Below, one piece after another: positions 1 through 6,042 of a stretch of 9,556 nt of DNA. Origin of the DNA: Elusimicrobiota bacterium (GTDB taxonomy: Bacteria > Elusimicrobiota > Elusimicrobia > JACQJN01); assembly GCA_016205085.1 (NCBI GenBank), contig JACQJN010000205.1:1-9556 (forward strand), read 5' to 3'. The notes beneath the pieces are model-generated. The model was not told the DNA's origin. It saw only the letters and a list, made by a program, of their open reading frames with translations, and did no database searches. Numbering within the stretch: position 1 is the stretch's first letter; the number at the start of each line of letters is the position of its first letter. The translations under genes and the position numbers were made by a program.

Positions 1-105
1 ACCAAGATGCTCTTTCCGCTTTTCTTTTTTATATTTCCTACGGTGTTTATTTTGATGCTGGCTCCTTTGGTTATGGAGCTGGTCAAAGGAGGCCTTCCGT
101 TTTAA
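1..105 (+). CDS. tadC: C-terminal end of a TadC/GspF-family inner-membrane platform protein (5' end outside window)
   Basis: The frame is open from base 1 to a TAA at 103-105, giving 34 residues. They form one long hydrophobic stretch (about residues 4-27, rich in F, L, I and V with an internal FP) followed by a short polar tail ending GGLPF. The pattern K-x-L-F-P-L-x-x-F-I-F-P is what I know from the last transmembrane helix of TadC and related T2SSF-domain proteins, the inner-membrane platform of Tad pili and type II secretion. The TadG-like and TadE-like genes at the far end of the window support this. The next gene starts 5 bases after the stop. Only the terminal helix is visible, so GspF/PilC or an unrelated membrane protein remains possible. 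Confidence 0.55.
   Translation, partial: TKMLFPLFFFIFPTVFILMLAPLVMELVKGGLPF
85..92 (+). promoter_or_regulatory. Strong Shine-Dalgarno-like AAAGGAGG at unusual distance from the TPR gene start
   Basis: AAAGGAGG is a near-perfect anti-16S match but ends 17 bases before the ATG at 110, well beyond the usual 5-9. No ATG, GTG or TTG in the TPR gene's frame lies closer, and the ATG at 110 begins a convincing signal peptide. It also encodes part of the preceding protein (Lys-Gly-Gly), so the match may be incidental and translation may instead be coupled across the 4-base gap. Confidence 0.4.
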
Positions 106-109
106 GTAT

Positions 110-1432
110 ATGAGAAACTTTAAAACTCTAATCATTGCTTTCTTCGTCCTGGCGACTCTCTACTCTCTGCTCTCTACTGCTTTTGGCGCGTCCGCGGGAC
201 GGGCCAAAAACAAGGAGGAGGCTTTGCTTTTGGACCTTTCCAAGGTGAGGATGGGCCCCTTGAGCACCGCTGAAGAGAAGAAAAGGTACTTAAGCACCAT
301 CCAGCTGGAAAAGGAGAAGATTCAGAGAAGAATGCTTCGTTCCATCTATGAGAACGCTTACGAAACCTACAAAGACGGGGATTATGAGGGAGCCCAGGAA
401 CTGGCCTCCCGCATTTTGTCCATTGACTCCACGTTTGAGGATGCCTCCTTGCTTTTGCAGGCTTCGGGGCAGTTGAAAGGGGCTCCCCGGCCCCGTCTTT
501 CGGCGCGTCAATTTACAGAAGATAAGTTTCGGGAGGCTCTGAAGCTTTATCACGAAAGACATTTGGTGGAGGCTTCCAGAAAGTGGGAAGAGATTTTGAA
601 GCTTTCTCCGGGAAATCTGAAGGCTCGATACTGGTACCTCCGGGTGAATCATGAACTGGCGGAGGAGCATTATCAGCGCGGAAAAAATGCATATGAAAAG
701 GGTCAGCTCCGGGAGGCTTTGAATCAGTGGTATAATGCCTTAATGCTTCGTCCTGGTTATCCGCGCCTGTCCGTTTCCATCGGCAAGGTGGAGACCCAGC
801 TAAGAGAGCAAGAAGCGAATGGCTATTTGACCGAAGCGTTGAATCTGTATGGACAGGGCAAGCTTAAGGAGTCCTTGAAGGCCTTAGAAAAAGTTCTGGA
901 AATTCAGCCGGGAGATGCCAAAGCTAAGAAGCTGGTGGTAGAGGTGCGCTATGAGATCGCCAGCCGGTATGTGACGCAGGGGCGTCGGTTGTATAAGCTG
1001 CGCAAGTATGCCTTGGCGATCAAAAATTGGGAGACGGCGCAAAAATTTGGCTACGATCCGCGCTCTACCGCTCAGCTCATTTCCCGCGGCAAGGAACAGA
1101 TGAAGCGGGAGGCTTCCGTCAGAAAACGCCGGCAGGAAGCTCAGCAGGAGGAAGAGTCGGCGCAGGAGAAGGCGTCTGGGGAGGCTCAGGAACCCGTCCC
1201 TGTGGTGCCCGCGGCCCAGGTGCCCCCGCAGCAGCCTCCTGCCGGAATGGTGACGGAGGAGAACCGTCGGGCGTCCCAGCAGCATTATCTCAATGGGGTG
1301 GTCCATTTCCAGAATGGGGATTTCCAAAAAGCTCGTGAAGAGTGGATGCTGGCCAAGCAGTTGGATCCCAACCATGCGGATGCCGATGCGGGCTTAAAGC
1401 GTATTGAGCAGATGGTCTCTGGCGGCCCCTAA
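110..1432 (+). CDS. Exported tetratricopeptide-repeat (TPR) protein of the Tad locus
   Basis: This 440-residue protein begins with a clear Sec signal peptide: R2/K5, a hydrophobic core at about 6-25, and a likely signal peptidase I site after Ala-Ser-Ala at 27-29. There is no lipobox cysteine. The mature part is helical. TPR-like units are visible at about 80-112, 135-170, 183-218, 236-270, 283-316 and 389-424, each with the usual small/aromatic pattern such as A-x-x-x-Y-x-x-G-x-x-x-x-A and ending near D/P-x. A charged, Gln/Glu- then Pro-rich linker (about 330-385) separates the last unit from the others. TPR proteins such as TadD are standard Tad partners and are thought to help assembly or secretin placement. 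Here a periplasmic scaffold role is inferred. The ATG at 110 is preferred for its signal peptide. The stop overlaps the next start by one base (TAATG). Part of the signal peptide is written by a heptamer DNA repeat. Confidence 0.8.
   Translation: MRNFKTLIIAFFVLATLYSLLSTAFGASAGRAKNKEEALLLDLSKVRMGPLSTAEEKKRYLSTIQLEKEKIQRRMLRSIYENAYETYKDGDYEGAQELASRILSIDSTFEDASLLLQASGQLKGAPRPRLSARQFTEDKFREALKLYHERHLVEASRKWEEILKLSPGNLKARYWYLRVNHELAEEHYQRGKNAYEKGQLREALNQWYNALMLRPGYPRLSVSIGKVETQLREQEANGYLTEALNLYGQGKLKESLKALEKVLEIQPGDAKAKKLVVEVRYEIASRYVTQGRRLYKLRKYALAIKNWETAQKFGYDPRSTAQLISRGKEQMKREASVRKRRQEAQQEEESAQEKASGEAQEPVPVVPAAQVPPQQPPAGMVTEENRRASQQHYLNGVVHFQNGDFQKAREEWMLAKQLDPNHADADAGLKRIEQMVSGGP
155..180 (+). 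repeat. Heptamer tandem repeat (ACTCTCT-type) inside the signal-peptide coding region
   Basis: Three consecutive 7-base units, ACTCTCT, ACTCTCT and GCTCTCT, occupy 155-175 and are followed by ACTGC. They encode residues T16-A24 of the signal peptide core. Seven is not a multiple of three, so this periodicity belongs to the DNA and does not come from the protein. The unit differs by one base from the reverse complement of the array at 5854-5875. Confidence 0.7.
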
Positions 1433-2559
1433 TGGGTATAAAATCGAAATGGATTTTTTGGTTTACCTGCATCGGCATCTATGTGATGTTCTTGGGAGGC
1501 ATTTTCTACTACAACCTATTCAAATGGACTTTTGATGAAAAGCTTAAGTCTGAATCCATCGAGATGGTACGGGTCTACGCCCCTACCCTGCTCAAGGGGC
1601 TTCAGAGGAATCTGCGCGCGGTCACGCTGGATGAGTTGGACATCATGGCCGCCCTGTCTAAGGACGATCGTGTCACCTCCCTTCTTTATTTGAATAAATA
1701 TGGCGAGATCCGGTGGCACAAGGACGCCTCTTTATTGGCGCTGAGTTTCGACGAGTATCGGAAAAGGGTGGGCGTTCCCACCAATGTCATTGAGCAGGCG
1801 TATCTTTCCAAAAGCCCCAAGGTAAAAGCCATCCCCAATCAATCGGCTTATGACATTGCCATTCCCCTGTCGGTGCGCGGGGAGGTGATCGGCATCGCCA
1901 ATGTTCAAATCAGCCGGGAAAAGGCGGAAAAAATCATCCAATCGGCGATGGGGAAATATGTCATAGGGGCTATAGGGGTTCTTTTTTTAATGGGCATTCC
2001 TCTGTTCTTTTTCCTCAACCATTTTGTTTTAGGTCCTTTATCCGCTTTGCGCGATGCCATCGAGACCATTTCCCTAAAGGGACTGGACTTGAAATTCGCC
2101 TCAAGAAAAGATGAAATTGGGGAGCTGGCGGAGGTGGTGCGGCTGTTTCTCCATAAAGTCAAAGGAGAGCTCTCGGGAGTTCAGGGGAAAGAGACGCAGC
2201 GGGAAGCGGCTGAACAGCACTGGTGGGATAAGCTCATCGCCGCGATCGTGGGCAGCCATCAGAAAGCGATCGTGGTGGATGAGGACAACAACGTGCTGCA
2301 TACCAACTTCCCCTTGAGAGCGCCTGTCTCGGCAAGCACAAAGCTGCATCTGCTGGATGTGGTGGATAGCCAGCAGCAGGATCTGCTTCGGTTGGTGGGG
2401 ATGGCGCTGGACCGGCCCAACGAGCTGGTGGAGGGAGAGACGGTTTTTAAGGCGGAGCCGTGCCATGTGCGAATCCTGCATCTAAAAGGACAAGGGGATA
2501 TAAAAAGAACCCTCATTCTTTTTGAACCGAAGCGGATAACCTCAACTCAAAGGAGATAA
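1432..2559 (+). CDS. Membrane sensor protein: Cache-like periplasmic domain, HAMP, PAS-like C-terminus, no kinase
   Basis: The protein has 375 residues. TM1 lies at about 7-29, a periplasmic region at about 30-175 and TM2 at about 176-198. The periplasmic part has strands resembling a single Cache fold (VTSLLYLNKYGEIRW at 81-95, then YDIAIPLSVRGEVIGIANV at 140-158). A HAMP linker follows at about 198-247, with Pro202 and the diagnostic DEIGEL at 227-232. After a Gln/Glu-rich connector, residues 266-366 look like a PAS domain (KAIVVDEDNNVLHTN, then strands ending LILFEP). No H-box, N-box or G-box is present, and there is no GGDEF, EAL or methyl-accepting signature. It therefore appears to be a sensor that signals by protein contact. 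It starts within the stop of the TPR gene (1-base overlap, coupled translation). The small membrane protein and the pseudo-receiver regulator downstream are the natural partners (inference). Confidence 0.75.
   Translation: MGIKSKWIFWFTCIGIYVMFLGGIFYYNLFKWTFDEKLKSESIEMVRVYAPTLLKGLQRNLRAVTLDELDIMAALSKDDRVTSLLYLNKYGEIRWHKDASLLALSFDEYRKRVGVPTNVIEQAYLSKSPKVKAIPNQSAYDIAIPLSVRGEVIGIANVQISREKAEKIIQSAMGKYVIGAIGVLFLMGIPLFFFLNHFVLGPLSALRDAIETISLKGLDLKFASRKDEIGELAEVVRLFLHKVKGELSGVQGKETQREAAEQHWWDKLIAAIVGSHQKAIVVDEDNNVLHTNFPLRAPVSASTKLHLLDVVDSQQQDLLRLVGMALDRPNELVEGETVFKAEPCHVRILHLKGQGDIKRTLILFEPKRITSTQRR
2549..2555 (+). promoter_or_regulatory. Ribosome binding site of the small membrane protein gene
   Basis: AAAGGAG lies 5 bases before the ATG at 2561 and overlaps the end of the preceding gene. 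It is the best-placed Shine-Dalgarno sequence in the window and fixes the downstream start. Confidence 0.8.
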
Positions 2560-2560
2560 A

Positions 2561-2854
2561 ATGAAATACGAACTCAGGTCCATATCGGCGACATCGATCT
2601 TGCTTTCCTCGATTCCGGCGGTGCTGTTTCTGCTGGGTCTGCTGGGTGGAGTTTTGACCTTTGTCATCATTCCCAATCCCCAAATCGAGCCCATGAATAC
2701 TCTGACTCGGTTGATGGCCACGGGACTTTTTGGTTTGCTGTATATGGTGCTCATGGTGGCTCTGTTGATGGTGGTTTCTTTCCTTTATAATTTATTTACC
2801 CAGACCATCGGATTGCGCGGGATTCGGGTGGAGATAGAAGAGATGGAGGAATGA
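2561..2854 (+). CDS. Small two-helix membrane protein, DUF3566-like
   Basis: The protein has 97 residues: a short polar N-terminus (MKYELRSIS), TM1 at about 13-37, a loop with N-P-x-I-E-P at about 39-44, TM2 at about 49-77, then a conserved-looking tail LYNLFTQTIGLRGIRVEIEE. The N-terminal K-Y-E-L-R-S-I and the LYNL-x(4)-IG-x(2)-GI-x-VE-[IL] tail match my memory of a widespread family of tiny membrane proteins (DUF3566-like). Their function is unknown, so none is assigned. A strong ribosome site lies 5 bases upstream, and the stop shares ATGA with the next gene. Its place between a kinase-less sensor and an OmpR-type regulator suggests it could be an accessory of that sensor, but nothing in the protein proves this. 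Confidence 0.7.
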   Translation: MKYELRSISATSILLSSIPAVLFLLGLLGGVLTFVIIPNPQIEPMNTLTRLMATGLFGLLYMVLMVALLMVVSFLYNLFTQTIGLRGIRVEIEEMEE

Positions 2855-3576
2855 GATATAACCTCATCTACGCGGCGCGGGAGCCCAACCGCGCCTCTGT
2901 TCTTTTAGAGGCGTTGGGCCGGAATGGCTTTTCCATCACCGTGGCGCATAAGGCCAAGGAGGTCCAGGGCCTTCTCTATCAGGGCAGCTGCGATCTGTTG
3001 ATCTTGGGTCAGGAACTGATGGATGAGGAAGGCATCGCTTTTTTAAAATCCCTCCGCACCCGGGGTCCCACCAAAAAACTTCCCATTGTCGCTCTTCTGG
3101 AATCTCCCGACATGATGCTGGATCACGGCCGGGAGACGGGACATCCCCAGGGAAGGGTCTCGGCCCGCTTGGCTTTTTTTCAGATGGGAGCCGATGAATG
3201 TTTGATGATCAATCAGGACATTCAGGAGTGCGTCGCGCGGGTAAAGGCGGTCTTAAGACGCACCCTGGTTCATCCCCAGGAGGAAGTTTTAAAGATGGGG
3301 GAGATTGAGCTGAATCTCTCGAGTTATACCCTGAAGGTCAAGGATCGGGAAGTCCCCATGACCTCTAAGGAGTTGGATCTTCTGTATGTTTTTTTAAGCT
3401 CTCCCAATCGAGTGCTTTCCCGCCCCTATCTGATCGAACGGGTGTGGGGGTATAACTATTTCGGATCCCCCAGGACGGTGGATGTGCATGTGCGGCGTTT
3501 GCGGGAGAAGCTGGGAAAGGCGTCGAGGTTTATCCATACCATTCCCTGCGTCGGATATAAGCTGGTTCCATCATGA
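2851..3576 (+). CDS. OmpR/PhoB-type winged-helix regulator with degenerate (pseudo-) receiver domain
   Basis: This 241-residue protein has the layout of an OmpR-family response regulator: receiver-like region 1-136, winged-helix DNA-binding domain about 145-240. The wHTH is canonical (LTSKE-like MTSKELDLLYVFLSSP at 170-185, then RVL-x-R-x-x-L-x-x-x-VWG, a TVDVHVRRLREKLG run at 209-222, and the terminal VGYKL). The receiver has lost its active site. The acidic pair after beta-1 reads ARE (9-11). The phospho-acceptor Asp is Gly53 (CDLLILG). The beta-5 Lys is Ile120 (DECLMIN). A loop of roughly 15-20 extra residues (about 85-107) precedes the GAD motif. It is therefore unlikely to be switched by phosphorylation and probably responds to ligand or protein binding. 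It is translationally coupled to the small membrane protein by a 4-base ATGA overlap. The target DNA is unknown; the surrounding operon is a reasonable guess. Confidence 0.85.
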   Translation: MRYNLIYAAREPNRASVLLEALGRNGFSITVAHKAKEVQGLLYQGSCDLLILGQELMDEEGIAFLKSLRTRGPTKKLPIVALLESPDMMLDHGRETGHPQGRVSARLAFFQMGADECLMINQDIQECVARVKAVLRRTLVHPQEEVLKMGEIELNLSSYTLKVKDREVPMTSKELDLLYVFLSSPNRVLSRPYLIERVWGYNYFGSPRTVDVHVRRLREKLGKASRFIHTIPCVGYKLVPS

Positions 3577-3592
3577 GAGTGTGAAACGTTTT

Positions 3593-3598
3593 GGAGAG
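3593..3598 (+). promoter_or_regulatory. Ribosome binding site deciding the start of the stand-alone receiver gene
   Basis: GGAGAG lies 4 bases before the ATG at 3603 (GGAG core 6 bases away). It supports that ATG over the in-frame TTG at 3591, which lies upstream of this site and would add only MESA. Confidence 0.7.
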
Positions 3599-3602
3599 TG
3601 CC

Positions 3603-3980
3603 ATGAAAGAAAATTTGTTGATCGTTGATGATGACGCCCACTTAAGAGAAAGCCTGGCGGAGGTTTTGGATCTGGATGGGTTTAAGTGTTTTCAGGCCGG
3701 CACCGCCAAGGAAGGCTTGGAGATGGCCAAACTCCATCATCCCCAGGTGGTGATTTTGGATATTCAGTTGCCGGACTCCAGCGGATTTCAGATTTGCCAG
3801 GATTTGCGCCGAACCTCCAAGCAGATGGTGTTGATCATGATGACGGGAAGATTTTTATCCAGCGAAGAGAAAACTCAGGGGTTCGGCTTGGGAGCGGACG
3901 ACTATATCACCAAGCCTTTTGACTTGAAGGAACTGTCGGTCAGGATCAAACAGCTATTGTCCCGGGCAAAGAATAAATGA
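3603..3980 (+). CDS. Single-domain response regulator (CheY-like receiver)
   Basis: The 125-residue protein is a complete receiver with nothing after it. It has an acidic cluster D9-D11 (LLIVDDD), phospho-acceptor D53 (VVILDIQLPDSSG), switch Thr81 (MMTGR) and Lys104-Pro105 (GADDYITKPF). It ends in a short basic tail (SRAKNK). Every catalytic residue is present, in contrast to the pseudo-receiver just upstream. With no output domain it must act through protein contact or as a phosphorelay shuttle. Its stop overlaps the start of the dCache histidine kinase in an ATGA, so that kinase is the likely partner. It could equally carry phosphate to the REC-kinase hybrid further down, although that route would need a histidine phosphotransfer site I do not see here. 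Confidence 0.88.
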   Translation: MKENLLIVDDDAHLRESLAEVLDLDGFKCFQAGTAKEGLEMAKLHHPQVVILDIQLPDSSGFQICQDLRRTSKQMVLIMMTGRFLSSEEKTQGFGLGADDYITKPFDLKELSVRIKQLLSRAKNK

Positions 3981-5875
3981 CGCCATCCAATAAACGAGGC
4001 AAGCTTTTTTATAAGTTCTTCTATTTCTTCCTTTTGATTTCCCTGGGTCCTTTGGGGGTGGTGGGATACTATTTTATCAACCTCACCCAGGAATCCCTGA
4101 AAAAAGCTTCTCTCAATCATCAAAAATCCCTGGCCATCGGGTTCTCGGATGCGGTCTATAACTATGTCAGCACGTTCCGGAATATTTTAGTGGAAGCCAC
4201 TCGCATGGAGGATTTCGCCTCGATGAATACGGCGCGCCAGAATTCCAGCCTGAACCATTTGATGCAGCTGCAGGCGGCTTTCCTGGAACTCTCTGTTTTC
4301 AATTTGCAGGGCCGTGAGACGGTCCGGCTGGGCCGGTTCCTGGGACGGGAGCCGGAGATGAGAGATTTTTCTCAGAAGAATTCCTTCCTGTTGGCTTTGA
4401 GGGACGGCGAGTATGTGGGAGAGTTGGACCGGTTCCTGGGGTCCTATCCCACGGTGACGGTGGGGGTGCAGGTTTTAAACCCTGCCACGTATAAGCCTGC
4501 CGGTATTCTGATGGCCAAGCTTTCTTTAAACGGCATTTCCTCCATGCTGGCGCAGGCCTTCCCTCAATCCGGCCGCAGCCGGGCGGCGGTGATGGGATCC
4601 AACGGTTTTTTGATCGCCCACTCGGACCGCAAGCAGGTGTTTAAGCCGGACGCGCGATTGCCCAAGGCCGTGGAGGAGATTCTTTTAAGCCATGATGAAG
4701 ACCAGGGTGGAGGCGAGATCGCTCTTCCGGATGGAGAGCGGTTCTTGGGGGCTTTTGCTACCGTGAAGGATCTGGCTTGGGTGGTGTATGTTCAGGAGCC
4801 GATCACCATGGCCTACCAGACCGCCCGGGAGATGCAGGGACGGATCTCCTGGGTCTTTTTGGCTGTGGTGGGCTTCGTTTTGTCCTTGAGTTTTCTTGTT
4901 TCTTTGCTCATCACCCAGCCCATCCAAGCCTTAAAGGAGGCTTCCGTCAAACTGGGACGGGGAGAGTTTGAAGACCTGCCTCAGCTCAAGATGCCCAACG
5001 ATGAGATCGGAGAGCTGGCCCAAACCTTCAATCAGATGAGCGATTCCCTTCGGGTCAAGACCGCGGAACTCTTTAAAGCCAAGGAGGACTTGGAAAAGTT
5101 CAACCACACCCTGGAAAATCGGGTGGAGGCCAGGACCCGGGAGCTTCGGGCGGCTCAAGATGAATTGATTACCAAGGAAAGATTGGCCGCCATCGGTCAA
5201 ATGGCTTCCGTGGTGGGGCATGAAATCAGAAACCCTCTGGCGGTCATCAACAACTCGGTGTACTTTATCAAAACCAAACTGGCCACCGGAGGGGAGGTGG
5301 ATCCTAAAATTTCCAAGCACATTTCCATCATTGAATCCGAAATCCAGCAGGCCAACGGGATTATCAGCGAAATTCTCACGTTCGCAAGGACCCGGGAGCT
5401 TAAACCCGAAGTGCAATCGGCCAACACATTCCTGGAGGAGCTTCTGTCCAGCTATCCCTTTCCTTCCCATATTCAGTTGGTTCAGGACTTTGCGTCCGAA
5501 AATCCAGTTGTGTTTATCGATCCGGATGAAATGAAGCAGTGCCTCCGCAACCTGATCGGAAACGCCATCGAGGTGATGCCGGGGGGTGGGGTGCTCAAGG
5601 TTTCCACCGTCTTGGTTCAGCAGGGCTGGGTGCGTATGGATGTGGCGGACACGGGGCCCGGGATTCCTGCGGATATCTTGGAGAAGATTTTTGCTCCCTT
5701 TTTCACCACCAAGGCCAGAGGCACGGGCCTTGGGTTGGCGGTAGTGCGCAAAGTGCTGGATCGGCATAAGGGAAAAGTGGAGGTAAGTTCCGTCGTGGGA
5801 AAGGGAACGACGTTTAGTTTGTACTTGCCGCTGGCCTCCCGGCCCAGCAGTATGACAGTAGACAGTAGACAGTAG
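3977..5875 (+). CDS. Membrane sensor histidine kinase: dCache, HAMP, HisKA, HATPase_c
   Basis: The protein has 632 residues. TM1 is at about 11-35 and TM2 at about 291-313. Between them is a large extracytoplasmic domain of dCache type, with the membrane-distal half ending about 180 and the proximal half at about 200-275 containing GSNGFLIAHSD and LAWVVYVQEP. HAMP (about 313-365) has P315 and DEIGEL at 342-347. A coiled coil at about 360-405 leads into HisKA. The H-box is VVGHEIRNPL with His415 and Asn419, so kinase and phosphatase residues are both intact. The ATPase domain has N-box NLIGNAIE (525-532), G1 DTGPGIP (558-564), F-box FAPFFTTK (572-579) and G2 GTGLGL (582-587). It should autophosphorylate and pass phosphate to a receiver, most simply the coupled single-domain receiver upstream. 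The last seven residues (MTVDSRQ) and the stop codon are written by a GACAGTA tandem repeat, so the native C-terminus was probably altered. Confidence 0.92.
   Translation: MTPSNKRGKLFYKFFYFFLLISLGPLGVVGYYFINLTQESLKKASLNHQKSLAIGFSDAVYNYVSTFRNILVEATRMEDFASMNTARQNSSLNHLMQLQAAFLELSVFNLQGRETVRLGRFLGREPEMRDFSQKNSFLLALRDGEYVGELDRFLGSYPTVTVGVQVLNPATYKPAGILMAKLSLNGISSMLAQAFPQSGRSRAAVMGSNGFLIAHSDRKQVFKPDARLPKAVEEILLSHDEDQGGGEIALPDGERFLGAFATVKDLAWVVYVQEPITMAYQTAREMQGRISWVFLAVVGFVLSLSFLVSLLITQPIQALKEASVKLGRGEFEDLPQLKMPNDEIGELAQTFNQMSDSLRVKTAELFKAKEDLEKFNHTLENRVEARTRELRAAQDELITKERLAAIGQMASVVGHEIRNPLAVINNSVYFIKTKLATGGEVDPKISKHISIIESEIQQANGIISEILTFARTRELKPEVQSANTFLEELLSSYPFPSHIQLVQDFASENPVVFIDPDEMKQCLRNLIGNAIEVMPGGGVLKVSTVLVQQGWVRMDVADTGPGIPADILEKIFAPFFTTKARGTGLGLAVVRKVLDRHKGKVEVSSVVGKGTTFSLYLPLASRPSSMTVDSRQ
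5854..5875 (+). repeat. Heptamer tandem repeat (GACAGTA)3 plus G, ending the kinase gene
   Basis: Three perfect copies of GACAGTA fill 5854-5874, and a G at 5875 begins a fourth. The array supplies the stop codon TAG (5873-5875) of the histidine kinase. Read on the minus strand the unit is ACTGTCT, one base from the ACTCTCT unit at 155-175. It abuts the palindromic element on the right. Confidence 0.85.
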
Positions 5876-5880
5876 CTTAG

Positions 5881-6042
5881 ATTTCGGCAGGCGGGGTGAC
5901 CAAGGTTTTGCCCGTAAGCCCCCGTAGGGAGGGGTAAGCCGCCGCTAGGCGGCATAGAAGGTGGGGAACCCTGGGGTTGCCCTGTTGGGGTTCGGGGGCC
6001 AAGGGTAAACCTTGGTCAGGTCTTGCCTGCAGACATAGAAAT
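5881..6042. repeat. Large nested palindromic element in the only sizeable intergenic gap
   Basis: TGACCAAGGTTT (5897-5908) is matched exactly by AAACCTTGGTCA (6007-6018). Outside it GCAGGC (5887-5892) pairs with GCCTGC (6025-6030), and ATTTC (5881-5885) could pair with GAAAT (6038-6042). Just inside, CCC (5911-5913) pairs with GGG (6003-6005). The interior is very G-rich and contains smaller hairpins: GCCGC-TAG-GCGGC (5941-5953), GAACCC (5966-5971) with GGGTTC (5988-5993), and a CCCC/GGGG pair around 5920-5934. GTAAGCC occurs twice (5914-5920 and 5934-5940). There is no T-run, so it is not a standard terminator. It could be a miniature inverted-repeat element, a REP/BIME-like unit, or a structured RNA in the leader of the REC-kinase gene. 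I recognise no known riboswitch. Confidence 0.7.

Noticed and set aside
884..1375. Minus-strand 163-codon frame rich in Leu and Arg opposite the TPR gene
   Set aside because: Its Leu/Arg richness comes from reading the Gln/Glu-rich linker codons backwards. No ribosome site or motif was seen.
3575..3600. Direct repeat GAGAGTG (3575-3581 and 3594-3600)
   Set aside because: It is seven bases and purine-rich around a ribosome site, which is easily explained by chance and translation signals.
3591..3602. TTG start for the stand-alone receiver
   Set aside because: The ribosome-binding sequence GGAGAG lies at 3593-3598, inside the extension and correctly spaced for the ATG at 3603.
4931..5767. 278-codon open frame on the minus strand across the kinase domain
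   Set aside because: It lies entirely opposite a kinase whose conserved boxes are all in the plus frame. Its translation is Pro/His/Gly-rich with no recognisable motif, typical of an antisense shadow.
5854..5875. CRISPR-like array
   Set aside because: The units are 7 bases, contiguous and without spacers, so this is a simple tandem repeat.
6023..6040. TTG start for the REC-kinase
   Set aside because: It lies in the palindrome arm, has no good ribosome site, and adds only six residues upstream of a receiver that starts normally at the ATG (METPKILIVDDD).
5881..6042. Rho-independent terminator after the dCache kinase
   Set aside because: The stems are long, but no U-tract follows any of the hairpins on either strand.
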